A DNA stretch of 64,000 bases, taken from contig DEQQ01000034.1 of the NCBI GenBank assembly GCA_002360455.1, positions 1 to 64,000 of the forward strand, in the 5' to 3' direction. The number at the start of each line of letters is the position of its first letter. Position 1 is the first letter of the stretch. Source of the DNA: Saprospiraceae bacterium UBA3362. GTDB taxonomy: Bacteria; Bacteroidota; Bacteroidia; Chitinophagales; Saprospiraceae. Under the pieces are notes generated by a model that worked only from the letters and a program-made list of their open reading frames with translations, was not told where the DNA came from and did no database searches. Of this stretch, positions 1 to 8,865 are shown piece by piece. The translations under genes and the position numbers were made by a program.

Positions 1-41
1 AAAAAAAAAAAAAAATCCTAATGAGTAATTTCATTAGGATT
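1..41 (-). terminator. Rho-independent terminator of the BNR exoprotein gene
   Basis: Perfect 11-bp inverted repeat (arms 14-24 and 31-41, 6-nt loop) followed, on the minus strand, by an uninterrupted run of T (positions 15 to 1). It lies 17 bases past the stop of the minus-strand BNR gene, the expected place for its intrinsic terminator. Confidence 0.85.
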
Positions 42-57
42 TGTTCAATAATATTTT

Positions 58-1683
58 TTATCTCACTACAGATATTTTACTTCGCCATATCTGCTGCTTC
101 ACTTTGTCTATCACTTGTATACAATAAATACCTTGCGCTTGAAATGGAATTTCGTATCCTGACAGTAACTGATCTTTTCCCAATTTGCTTTTAAAAATTG
201 TCCTTCCAACTACATCACTAATCTCAAGAACCACCGATGAGCTTATGTTTATTTCATCTTTGGTCTCAAGATATAATCTATTGTTGTAAAATTGAAGTTG
301 CCCCAAATTACTTCCTTTCGAAGTAGACTCAACAGCGGTTACAAATCCTATCTCATTCTTATACATATTGTCAAATCCTACAGAAATATAAAGTTGATCA
401 TCCTTATCCCAAATCATACCATTGATCCATATAAAATCACTTCCCGGCAATACAATTGGTAAACCCTCATTGTACTTTGCTGTTATTGCTCCTGTATTGA
501 CATCAACACGCAAAATTCCCCTTTCAAGGGAAAGAGCAAGAATGTCCGGATAATATTTGTCAAATATTTGAAAATTACTTTTGGATAGATCCTGAGATAA
601 TAATTGGAAAGACTGATTGTTTCTTGAAATAAAAATTCCTGCCAATCCGTCCGAATCTCTCTTCGCAGCTGCCAACATGGTACCATCTGCTTGGATTTTT
701 AAATCCGAAACACGATGGAATTCCTTGAATCTATCATCAATCGCCCAACTATACCCATCATCTGCACTTTTATAAACTGTACCGTAATTGGAAGGATAAA
801 TCGTCAGTATCCAATTGTTGACTTTATCTATTGCATAGTAAAGGCTTGGATAAAAACCAATATCATTCAAACGTTTCTTCCATGTTTTTCCAAAATCAGA
901 AGAAAGATAAACATCTCTTTTTCCACTCGGCCATTTTACCAAGAAAGCAATCCGACCATTCTGAAAATAAAACACCTCAGGATTTGCTGCTTCGGTTACC
1001 GGTGTTATATCTAACCAATTTTTGTTTTTATCAAAACTTATGTATAGCTTGGCCTTTTGAGTTAATAGAATATCAGAACTAGTGTCAATATTAATGACCC
1101 TGATCACAGCACTACTATCAAAAGTAAAATTACTCCAAGTCAATCCTTCATCAGAAGAAACTTTGTTTATGGTACTTTCATCAAATGATCCACAAAGTCT
1201 TCCGTCTGCCAATTTTAAAATTCTAAATATATTATACCTGTGAACATTACTGGTTTGTGGTTGCCAAGAGGATTCTTTGCTGTAAATAAACAATTCCAAC
1301 TGGCGAGTATCTTGCTCTGCCAAAACAACAACAGTGTTGCTGTCCCTTACAATCCATTTTCTTATATTTTGAGGAACATTCTGAGACAGCCCATGTAAAT
1401 AAGTATAACTATTTCCGTAAGGATCTGTTAGGTAAAACCCTCCTTCAGTTCTTATTAGAAGATCATTATTCATAGTATTAACCATTTCAACAAATTGTGT
1501 TTGCGCCCCAGATTGTTGATTGAACATGACCTGCTCAAATTTGATCCCACCATCGATTGATTTATATAGACCACCACCCTTAAAGCTTTTGAATATGACT
1601 CCCTGACTGGTAATATGGCAATTTGAAAAAGAATAGTTTACTATAGCAGGACTTAATAGCTTGGACTGCTTAGCTTGAATATC
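58..1683 (-). pseudogene. BNR-repeat T9SS exoprotein, C-terminal part after in-frame TAG
   Basis: C-terminal part of a secreted beta-propeller protein. The frame is open from directly after the TAG at 1684-1686 down to the TAA at 58; the first ATG is at 1527, but coding-like sequence (for example GGGLYKSIDGG) runs through the 52 codons between TAG and ATG, so the real protein did not start at 1527. Asp-box-like motifs such as SSDFGKTW and KSADDGYSW mark BNR/sortilin-type blades. The last 75 or so residues resemble a type A T9SS sorting domain (LQFYNNRLYLETK, IFKSKLGK, GIYCIQVIDK). With the upstream part it would make about 734 residues. Alternatives are a recent nonsense mutation, a sequencing error or readthrough; on its own this part lacks a signal peptide and could not be exported. 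Confidence 0.7.
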
Positions 1684-2256
1684 CTAAGTATAAGCAAGGT
1701 AAGTCCCTTTGTCTGATCTTTCGATTCCATACACAGCATTAGGATATACAAACAGTTGAACTACATCTCCATCAGTAATAATTTTGTTGTAGGAACACCA
1801 ATTGGAATCCAAAATATAAACACTTTTATTTTCTTTACCTATATACAGATTATCTTTATAATACTGTGGATGCTCCATAGATTCTAACAGATAAAGTTTT
1901 TGACAATTACGAGCAGAATCGGATTGAAATTTCCCATCTTTATAGACAATACCATAAGGGCCAAAGTACCAAACGAATTTAATTAAGGTTGTCCCATAGA
2001 ACTCCAAGGTATGCCTGAAATTATAAGGATTAACGGGAGTTTCAATTTCAGGGATAACAGTCCAGTGCTTGCCCAAATCTGAACTGGAAATAACTAGATC
2101 TCTGTTTGAGACAGAAGCAAAAATTTCTCCGGACGGAGACATGGCTACATCATCAAAGGTACTATAAGGATTTTGCGTCAACAAATTCCATTTACCCTGT
2201 GAAAAAACTAAAATCGGAAATAAAAATAAAACTACTAAAAATAAATATGGCTTCAT
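1684..2256 (-). pseudogene. BNR-repeat T9SS exoprotein, N-terminal part ending at premature TAG
   Basis: N-terminal part of the same broken gene. It begins with a clear Sec signal peptide (MKPYLFLVVLFLFPILVFSQ, cleavage near residue 20) and one BNR-like blade (ISSSDLGKHW). The longest frame begins at a TTG (2265), but that TTG is the end of a TAnnTTTG promoter box, so I place the start at the ATG at 2256, which opens the signal peptide. The frame stops at TAG 1684-1686 and the next codon continues in the same frame into the C-terminal part. If translated alone the product would be a 190-residue secreted fragment without a sorting domain. Confidence 0.7.
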
Positions 2257-2262
2257 AAAATG

Positions 2263-2270
2263 CAAAATTA
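2263..2270 (-). promoter_or_regulatory. Bacteroidota -7 box (TAATTTTG) of the BNR gene
   Basis: Exact match to the TAnnTTTG -7 consensus on the minus strand, ending 6 bases before the ATG at 2256. With transcription starting a few bases after the box, the mRNA would have almost no leader. No good -33 element is seen. Confidence 0.5.
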
Positions 2271-2782
2271 AATGTCAATTAAAAATAAAATCGCCTTCAT
2301 CAAGCAACTTTATACGATCATGTGTTCTTTTGCATTCACATAAAACCGGTAAATTAAATACCAAAAGAAGAAATAGTGTGGATCGCTTTTCATTGCAAAT
2401 ATAATTCTTCTTATTTAATATAACAAAATTTTTAGAAGATATTTTTATAGACTGATCCAATTAGTTTTCAGCTGTATAATTTCACACTACCCTATTCAAT
2501 ATAAAAGATAGTGTGTTCAATCGCCTTCAGACTTCCTAAAAATCAGACTTTTCAAAAAGTCAAGCGAACTAAAAATAAAAAGGGTTCCAAAGAGCAGGCC
2601 AATTAAGCCTTACCGATCAAACCAAGTATTTCTACTCTCCGGCTCAAACATTGTTATATCTTTGTGTTTCTTTCAAAGATATTCATTTAAAAATGGATGT
2701 CAATAGATTTAAATGGCTATATGATCAAAAGATTAAGTTTGGTCAACTTTTAATTAAAAGAATAAAATTGAATCAATTACAA
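2271..2782. other. Intergenic region between divergent genes
   Basis: About 510 bases between the minus-strand BNR gene and the plus-strand endonuclease-like gene. It holds the plus-strand promoter box at 2657-2664 and otherwise only AT-rich sequence. Open frames here (a 61-codon one at 2275-2460 minus, and the upstream extension of the endonuclease frame) have no recognisable protein features and I do not call them. Confidence 0.5.
2657..2664 (+). promoter_or_regulatory. -7 box (TATCTTTG) for the endonuclease-like gene
   Basis: Exact TAnnTTTG match. It lies inside the 5' extension of the longest open frame (which starts at 2651), which argues that translation begins downstream, at 2693 or more likely 2783. 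Confidence 0.5.
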
Positions 2783-3841
2783 ATGAAATACTTTGCTAAT
2801 ATATTGGGAATCTGTTTTTGCTTGACTGTATCTTGTACTACGCGGTCAAATCATCTTTTGAGCCAGAAAGCTCAAATAGCAACAATTGGATTTTACAATT
2901 TGGAAAACTTGTTTGATACAGAAGATGATCCCAAAATCAATGATGAAGAATTTTTACCTCAAGGACCTAGAGCCTGGACCGAAGAAAAGTATCGAGATAA
3001 ATTGACACGACTTTCTACAGTATTGGAAGCTTTGGGCACTGAACTCAATCCAGACGGTGTCGCTGTCTTAGGAGTTAGTGAGATCGAAAACAGAAAAGTA
3101 TTGGAAGACTTAGTTCAAACCGAAAAATTAGCTCAAAGAAAATACAAAATTGTTCATTTCGACTCCAAGGACGCAAGAGGTATAGATGTGGCTTTACTGT
3201 ATCAATCCAAATATTTTACTGTACTCGGAGCAGAAACTGTATTTGTGCCAATATATGATGAAAATGGAAATATTAAATATACGAGAGATGTTCTGTTAGT
3301 ACGAGGCAAACTCAAAGATCAAATCATTTACGTTACTGTAAACCACTGGCCTTCCAGACGAGGAGGAGAAGCGTTTACTGAACCCTTTAGAATGTTAGCA
3401 GCAGAAATCAACAAACATATTGCAGATAGTATTGCCCAAGTTGAGCCTGATGCAAGTTTTATTGTGATGGGCGACCTCAATGATAATCCCGACAATAAAA
3501 GCATGACCGTCTCTCTCCATGCAAAGAAAGATCAGGAAGAATTACAATCGGGTGACTTTTATAACCCCTTTTTTAAGAACTTTTCACAAGGAGAGGGAAC
3601 CTTAGCTCATGACGACAGCTGGAGCTTGTTTGATCAAATCGTTTTCTCAAAAAATTTATTGAATAAAGATAAAGGAAGATTTTATTTTTATAAAAATCAA
3701 ATCTATCGAAAAGATTTTATGATTGAAACAACAGGGCATTACAAGAACTATCCAAAACGAACTTTTTCCGGTAATACCTATAATTATGGTTATTCTGACC
3801 ACTTTCCGGTATTAATATATTTGGCCAAAGAAATCGATTAA
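2783..3841 (+). CDS. Endonuclease/exonuclease/phosphatase family lipoprotein
   Basis: Secreted member of the EEP (DNase I-like/Mg-dependent phosphohydrolase) superfamily, 352 residues from the chosen start. That start is the ATG opening a lipoprotein signal peptide (lipobox LTVSC, Cys near residue 18); the frame stays open up to 2651 but overlaps a promoter box. Family motifs are in order: GFYNLENLFDTEDDP at the N-terminus (Asn and metal-binding region), SEIEN (metal-binding Glu) near residue 100, NHWPSR, the catalytic GDLNDNP near 230, and SDHFP at the C-terminus (catalytic His). All key residues are present, so an active hydrolase is expected. Substrate (DNA, nucleotide or phosphoester) cannot be told from sequence. 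It stands alone between two intergenic regions. Confidence 0.85.
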   Translation: MKYFANILGICFCLTVSCTTRSNHLLSQKAQIATIGFYNLENLFDTEDDPKINDEEFLPQGPRAWTEEKYRDKLTRLSTVLEALGTELNPDGVAVLGVSEIENRKVLEDLVQTEKLAQRKYKIVHFDSKDARGIDVALLYQSKYFTVLGAETVFVPIYDENGNIKYTRDVLLVRGKLKDQIIYVTVNHWPSRRGGEAFTEPFRMLAAEINKHIADSIAQVEPDASFIVMGDLNDNPDNKSMTVSLHAKKDQEELQSGDFYNPFFKNFSQGEGTLAHDDSWSLFDQIVFSKNLLNKDKGRFYFYKNQIYRKDFMIETTGHYKNYPKRTFSGNTYNYGYSDHFPVLIYLAKEID

Positions 3842-4004
3842 TTTACTTAATGTAATTTTTCTGTAGGATAGTTTTTATTAACCGTTATCTCAAAACCTAT
3901 TTGATTCAATGAAGCTTATTGCAGATTCTCTCTCAGCTCTTAAAATTTTTCCTTAATAAAATGGGCTAAAAATAAAAATGCGGATTCTAAAGTAAAAATA
4001 TGGA

Positions 4005-5291
4005 ATGATAGACCAAATTCCAATTTATCAATTTAGTGAAGAGCATCATTATACTCTGGACAGAATGGAGAACTGCAAAGGCATGTTGTTCATTACCGGA
4101 AGAGCAGGTACCGGAAAATCTACCCTACTCAATGTGTTTAAAAAAATTACTGCAAAAAAGTACATCACCCTTGCCCCAACAGGCATTGCAGCCATCAATG
4201 TAAAAGGCCAAACCATCCACTCCTTTTTCAAATTTCCTTTCGGTTTATTTTCATCCAAAGATTACAAACCCATTTCAAAATCATTACTAAAAAATCTAGA
4301 TCTTATTATTATCGATGAGATCAGCATGGTAAGAGCTGATCTATTAGATCATATAGATCAAATATTAAAACAGCAATGCTCTAAGGATGAAGCTTTCGGC
4401 GGAATACCGCTTGTAGCCTTTGGCGACCTTTATCAATTGCCTCCGGTATTAAATCCTGAAGAAAAATACTTATTCCTAAAGCAATATGACAATCCCTATT
4501 TTTTTGCTTCTAGAGTTTTTCAAAACCTCGTCCATTTTGAAATGATTGAATTGAATCAAATTTTTAGACAAAAAGAAAAATATTTTATCGGCTTGCTTCA
4601 ACATATCAGAGAGAACGATATGGATTATGATCTCATTGACGAAATCAATGAGCGATGTTTTATCAATAAGCAAACTGATACCGAATTAAGCATTCATTTA
4701 TGCTCTACAAACCGCACTGCAGATTTTATAAATCAAAACAAATTGAATGAACTCTCTTCAACTCTGTATACTTATCAGGCCAATATTCAAGGGCAGGTGC
4801 TCACATCACAATACCCTACTGATGCTGCTTTAAAAATTAAAGAAGGATCACAAATTATGATGATCAAAAATGATCAATCAAAACGATTTGTCAATGGCAG
4901 TCTGGCTATAGTAACAAAATGTGAATTAGACAGGATCCATGTTCAGATAGAAGGAACAGATAAACCCATTGAGATAGAAAGAGAACAATGGGAGATGATC
5001 CGGTATAAAGAAATCCAAAATACATCTTCCGAAATTCAATCTGAAATTATCGGCAGTTTTAGCCAGTTTCCACTGCGTTTGGCTTGGGCAGTCACCATTC
5101 ACAAGAGTCAGGGCAAGACTTTTGAACATGTTACTATTGATCTTGGTTCAGGCGCTTTCGAGCATGGACAGGTCTATGTTGCGATGAGCCGATGCAAAAC
5201 ATTGGAAGGAATAAAACTCACAAAACCGCTGCAATTATCTGATATAAAAACAGATGAAAAAGTGAATGACTTTTTAAGAAAATTTTCTTAA
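4005..5291 (+). CDS. PIF1-like ATP-dependent DNA helicase
   Basis: AAA/superfamily 1B helicase, 428 residues. Walker A GRAGTGKS is at residues 32-39, followed by the PIF1-type TLAPTGIAA and TIHSFFKFP (motif Ia region); Walker B IIIDEISM lies near 100-107, GDLYQLPPV near 140 (motif III), and the C-terminal UvrD_C_2-type motif AVTIHKSQGKTF near 360 followed by VYVAMSRCKTLEGI. This order is characteristic of the short PIF1/Dda-like helicases common in Bacteroidota, with a likely role in replication, G-quadruplex or R-loop resolution. The start is the first ATG that is not followed directly by a stop. A 37-codon membrane peptide gene follows after 24 bases. Confidence 0.9.
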   Translation: MIDQIPIYQFSEEHHYTLDRMENCKGMLFITGRAGTGKSTLLNVFKKITAKKYITLAPTGIAAINVKGQTIHSFFKFPFGLFSSKDYKPISKSLLKNLDLIIIDEISMVRADLLDHIDQILKQQCSKDEAFGGIPLVAFGDLYQLPPVLNPEEKYLFLKQYDNPYFFASRVFQNLVHFEMIELNQIFRQKEKYFIGLLQHIRENDMDYDLIDEINERCFINKQTDTELSIHLCSTNRTADFINQNKLNELSSTLYTYQANIQGQVLTSQYPTDAALKIKEGSQIMMIKNDQSKRFVNGSLAIVTKCELDRIHVQIEGTDKPIEIEREQWEMIRYKEIQNTSSEIQSEIIGSFSQFPLRLAWAVTIHKSQGKTFEHVTIDLGSGAFEHGQVYVAMSRCKTLEGIKLTKPLQLSDIKTDEKVNDFLRKFS

Positions 5292-5315
5292 CTTAGCCTT
5301 TTAAATCCTAGTAAA

Positions 5316-5429
5316 ATGACTAAACCAAACAAAGTCGAAGAAAGAAAACAAGCTCAAAAATTTATTCTCATTGCTGTTGGCATTACCATTGGCCTCATGG
5401 TACTTATGTACTTGATGTTCAATAATTAA
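5316..5429 (+). CDS. Small single-pass membrane protein (37 residues)
   Basis: Short ORF: ATG at 5316, TAA at 5427-5429. The product has a charged N-terminus (MTKPNKVEERKQAQK) and one hydrophobic helix (FILIAVGITIGLMVLMYLMF), ending NN; this is the layout of a real single-pass inner membrane peptide, N-terminus inside by the positive-inside rule. It sits 24 bases after the helicase stop and 9 bases before miaE, tightly packed on the same strand, which supports it being translated. No function can be assigned. Confidence 0.6.
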   Translation: MTKPNKVEERKQAQKFILIAVGITIGLMVLMYLMFNN

Positions 5430-5438
5430 TAATTTACA

Positions 5439-6023
5439 ATGAAGCTTAATATAGACATTCGCTTCCCCAGTCCTCAGGATTGGATAGAGGCGGTTATGGC
5501 TCAATTCGATCTATTTCTTCTTGATCATGCAGATTGCGAACGCAAAGCTTCAGCTATGGCCATGAGTTTTGTTGCAAAATATCCGGATCGGGTCGAAATT
5601 ATTCCTGAACTGATTGAAACCGCATTGGAAGAATTGGAGCATTTTAAGCTGGTTTACGATTTGATGGCTCTAAGAGGGATTCAATTGCAACACAGCATTC
5701 AAGAAGATCCTTATATCAAAGCCTTACTCCAACAGTGCCACTCCGGAATTAAAGAAAGATTTTTAGACCGACTGTTGATTGCCTCCGTTGCAGAAACCAG
5801 AGGCGCAGAACGATTCAGATTAGTCTCCGAACATCTTGGTGATGTCGAGCTCAAAAAATTTTATAAAATGCTCTGGACTTCAGAAGCCAAACACGGACAT
5901 ATTTATGTCAAGATGGCATTGAACTATTTTCCGGAAGAACAGGTGTACAAAAGATTAGACCGATGGATGGAGATAGAAGCCGATGTCGTCAAACAATTGG
6001 TCATAAGGCCTGCCCTCCATTAA
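5439..6023 (+). CDS. miaE: tRNA-(ms2io6A)-hydroxylase MiaE
   Basis: Non-haem diiron monooxygenase that hydroxylates the isopentenyl group of ms2i6A37 in tRNAs reading UNN codons. It is 194 residues, the usual length of the short MiaE class. The ferritin-like four-helix bundle carries diiron ligand motifs: LDHADCERKA (near residues 29-38), ELEHF (near 68), ETRGAERF (near 120) and EAKHGHIYV (near 150), the paired ExxH pattern of MiaE. Same strand and close spacing to the small membrane peptide upstream and a YwaF-type membrane protein 9 bases downstream suggest cotranscription, without an obvious functional link. Confidence 0.9.
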   Translation: MKLNIDIRFPSPQDWIEAVMAQFDLFLLDHADCERKASAMAMSFVAKYPDRVEIIPELIETALEELEHFKLVYDLMALRGIQLQHSIQEDPYIKALLQQCHSGIKERFLDRLLIASVAETRGAERFRLVSEHLGDVELKKFYKMLWTSEAKHGHIYVKMALNYFPEEQVYKRLDRWMEIEADVVKQLVIRPALH

Positions 6024-6032
6024 TTCCCATTT

Positions 6033-6743
6033 ATGCATGAACATTATTTAATTCCTTCTGACTCTGCTACCTATCAATGGGGAATTATAGGTACTTTAGT
6101 TTATATCGCTACAGTTATTTTTTTAGGCCTGTTCTTTAAACAAAGAAATCAACTATCAAAATTTGAATTGGTATTATTTTGGATTTATTTTATAAGAGAA
6201 ATTCTCTATTTTACTTATATAATTATTGAAGGAAAGTTTACAGTCCAAGACAGCTTGCCTCTCCACATGTGCACTATTTCTTACATAATATGTCTTTTGA
6301 TACTTTACACAAGAAAACATTGGATGTATGAATTTTTAGCTTTGTTGGCTTTGGGTGGAGGAATACAAAGCATTCTTACTCCGGAACTGACGCATGGTTA
6401 TTCACCATACCTAATAATAGATTATTATTGGAGTCACTCTACGATTATATTATTTCCATTCTATATTTTATTTGTATGGAAATGGATACCTAGAAAATGG
6501 TCGTTTGCATGGATATGGCTTATTGGTCACTTAATTCTGGGAATTGTAGGCTTAGTGAACTATTTTTTACATTCCAATTACATTTATTTATGTCATGCAC
6601 CCAAGGTAGATAATGCTTTGGTTGCTGCATTCCCCAATCATTTGCTAAGTTTTGAATTTTTTGGGACTATTCATATTTTATTTTTCTGGATGATTTTTAG
6701 AATAGGTGGAAAATATTTATTTAAATCTGATGCTATCGGATAA
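6033..6743 (+). CDS. TIGR02206/YwaF-type integral membrane protein (copy 1)
   Basis: Polytopic membrane protein of 236 residues with about six to seven hydrophobic helices. The signature LPLHMC in helix 3 followed by LALGGGIQSILTPEL identifies the TIGR02206 (B. subtilis YwaF) family, whose molecular function is not known to me. A second, diverged member lies at 54136-54864 with the equivalent LPFHLC and GTLQAIFTPDL motifs. It is packed between miaE (9 bases) and purB (11 bases). Confidence 0.8.
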   Translation: MHEHYLIPSDSATYQWGIIGTLVYIATVIFLGLFFKQRNQLSKFELVLFWIYFIREILYFTYIIIEGKFTVQDSLPLHMCTISYIICLLILYTRKHWMYEFLALLALGGGIQSILTPELTHGYSPYLIIDYYWSHSTIILFPFYILFVWKWIPRKWSFAWIWLIGHLILGIVGLVNYFLHSNYIYLCHAPKVDNALVAAFPNHLLSFEFFGTIHILFFWMIFRIGGKYLFKSDAIG

Positions 6744-6754
6744 ACGAATCAACA

Positions 6755-8092
6755 ATGAATTATAATATTTCGCCCATAGACGGTAGATACAAAGAACAAA
6801 CGGAAATATTAGGTCAATACTTTTCTGAATTTGCATTGTTTAAATACAGGCTAAAAGTTGAGCTTTTGTATTTTATTGAATTGTTTAAATCCGGAGTAAT
6901 AACAGACCCTCTGACATCAGAACAAGAAAAACAATTGCATTCACTATATCAATTATTTAATGAACAAGATTATCTAGAAATAAAAGAAATTGAAAAAACC
7001 ACCAGGCATGATATTAAAGCCTTAGAATACTTTATCAAATCCAAAATCAAACCAATTGGACTAAATTCTTTTGTAGAGCACGTGCATTTCGGTCTCACGA
7101 GTCAGGATATCAATAACACGGCTATACCCCTGTCATTGCAAGATGCCAATAACCAACTTATTGTACCTGAAGTCATTTCGCTTTGTGAGTTGATTCATAA
7201 CAAAGGCTTGGAATGGAAACCCGTCCCCATGCTGGCGAGAACCCATGGACAGGCTGCAAGCCCAACGTCAATGGGCAAAGAATTTTTGGTTTTTTCGGAA
7301 CGATTAGAAAAGCTATCAAACCAATTGAAAGAATTTGCGTTCGAAGCGAAATTTGGAGGAGCGACAGGAAGTTTTAATGCTCACTGCGTGAGCTATCCCC
7401 ACATCGAATGGAGATCATGGGCAGATCGATTTGTTTCTCAAAGATTGCGTCTCAAGAGACAGCATTATACCACTCAAATTGCACATTATGATGATATTGC
7501 CGAATATTATCAAATGATCATTAGACTCAATACTATTTTAATAGATCTGTGTAGAGATGTTTGGACCTATATTTCGTTTGATTATTTTAAACAAGAAGTC
7601 ATTGCCGGAGAAGTAGGATCTTCTGCAATGCCTCACAAAGTAAATCCTATTGATTTCGAAAATGCAGAAGGAAATTTAGGTCTCTCTACCTCAATAGCAC
7701 AACATTTTGTTGAGAAACTTCCCATCTCAAGATTGCAACGCGATCTTACAGACAGCACAGTTCTTAGAAATATAGGAGTTCCGCTGGCTCATAGTTGGAT
7801 TGCTTTTCAATCTCTACGTCGAGGTTTGAATAAAATTATAATCAATAAAGAAAAAATAAATTCTGACCTAAATTCACAATACATCATTCTCGCAGAAGCT
7901 GTTCAAAGTATTCTAAGAAAAGAAAAAGTAGAAAATGCTTATGAACTGCTAAAACAATTTACAAGAGGCAAAAACAGTATTACCAAAGAGGAATATTTGG
8001 AATATGTGCGGCAATTGCCGGTTTCTAAAAATCTCATTCAACAATTTGAAGAACTAAGCCCTGAAAACTATACAGGGTATTCATGTAAATGA
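6755..8092 (+). CDS. purB: Adenylosuccinate lyase PurB
   Basis: Fumarase/aspartase superfamily enzyme, 445 residues. It cleaves SAICAR to AICAR and adenylosuccinate to AMP, releasing fumarate, in de novo purine synthesis. The family signature SSAMPHKVNPIDFENAEGN is near residues 288-306 with the catalytic Ser in its flexible loop; TRHDIKALEYF near 82, HFGLTSQDINN near 110 (substrate binding) and ARTHGQAASPTSMGKE near 163 (general acid/base His) complete the three conserved regions. The sequence resembles the longer E. coli-type PurB. Start ATG follows the preceding stop by 11 bases. Confidence 0.97.
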   Translation: MNYNISPIDGRYKEQTEILGQYFSEFALFKYRLKVELLYFIELFKSGVITDPLTSEQEKQLHSLYQLFNEQDYLEIKEIEKTTRHDIKALEYFIKSKIKPIGLNSFVEHVHFGLTSQDINNTAIPLSLQDANNQLIVPEVISLCELIHNKGLEWKPVPMLARTHGQAASPTSMGKEFLVFSERLEKLSNQLKEFAFEAKFGGATGSFNAHCVSYPHIEWRSWADRFVSQRLRLKRQHYTTQIAHYDDIAEYYQMIIRLNTILIDLCRDVWTYISFDYFKQEVIAGEVGSSAMPHKVNPIDFENAEGNLGLSTSIAQHFVEKLPISRLQRDLTDSTVLRNIGVPLAHSWIAFQSLRRGLNKIIINKEKINSDLNSQYIILAEAVQSILRKEKVENAYELLKQFTRGKNSITKEEYLEYVRQLPVSKNLIQQFEELSPENYTGYSCK

Positions 8093-8139
8093 TAATAATG
8101 AATCAGTCAATTCATAGAATCCATTTGTAATAGCGAGAT

Positions 8140-8850
8140 ATGAAAATAGTGGTTTTGACAGGAGCAGGAATAAGTGCTGAAAGTGGAATTAAAACATTTC
8201 GCGATGCAGGAGGATTGTGGGAAGGACATAAAATAGAAGAAGTTGCAACCCCTGAAGCTTGGAGAAAAAATCCAACTTTGGTCAACCAATTTTATAATGA
8301 ACGCAGGAGACAATTACTCAATACCAAACCAAATGAAGCTCATAAAATTTTGGTTGCTCTAGAACAATTTCATACTGTTTCCATCATTACTCAAAATGTG
8401 GATGATCTTCATGAAAGAGCCGGCTCTTCTGAGGTTCTTCATTTGCATGGTGAGCTTCGTTCTGTTCGAAGCAGCCTAAATCCAAATTTGCGTTATCGCT
8501 GGGACAAAGATCTAAACCATGATGATTTATGCGAATTAGGTTCTCCTCTAAGACCGGATATCGTTTGGTTTGGCGAAGATGTTCCTAAAATTGCTGATGC
8601 TATAGATATCGTAGAAACAGCTGAGATGCTTGTTATCATTGGCACCTCACTTGCAGTTTATCCGGCAGCAGGACTCATCCATTATGCTCCAAGATCGATT
8701 CCTATTATTTATATAGATAAAAATCCCAACATAGACCAGGCTAAACCAAATCGATCCAATCTTAAAGTTTATTCTGCAAACGCATCGGAAGCTTTATCAC
8801 AAATGATTGAAGACTATCAATTAATGTCTGCTCATCCAAATAAAATTTGA
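8140..8850 (+). CDS. cobB: Sirtuin NAD-dependent deacylase, zinc-cysteine-less
   Basis: NAD-dependent protein lysine deacylase (SIR2 family), 236 residues. GAGISAESGI is at 8-17 (NAD binding), FRDAGGLW at 20-27, QNVDDLHERAG near 85-95, catalytic HLHGEL near 104, GTSLAVYPAAGL near 168. Tyr52 and Arg55 form the YxxR motif that in class III sirtuins recognises succinyl/malonyl lysine, so desuccinylase or demalonylase activity is likely. The four zinc-binding cysteines normally between the catalytic His and PDIVWFGE are absent: only one Cys remains in that segment, which is also shorter in complexity. The remaining catalytic core looks intact. Close to purB upstream and the BNR lipoprotein 15 bases downstream. 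Confidence 0.88.
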   Translation: MKIVVLTGAGISAESGIKTFRDAGGLWEGHKIEEVATPEAWRKNPTLVNQFYNERRRQLLNTKPNEAHKILVALEQFHTVSIITQNVDDLHERAGSSEVLHLHGELRSVRSSLNPNLRYRWDKDLNHDDLCELGSPLRPDIVWFGEDVPKIADAIDIVETAEMLVIIGTSLAVYPAAGLIHYAPRSIPIIYIDKNPNIDQAKPNRSNLKVYSANASEALSQMIEDYQLMSAHPNKI

Positions 8851-8865
8851 ATCTAACTGCAAATC

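Noticed and set aside
58..2256. TAG recoding as a sense codon
   Set aside because: ligA and the GH3-like gene end in TAG at positions where the proteins are complete, so TAG works as a stop.
2275..2460. 61-codon open frame on the minus strand
   Set aside because: No signal, domain or promoter; AT-rich intergenic composition.
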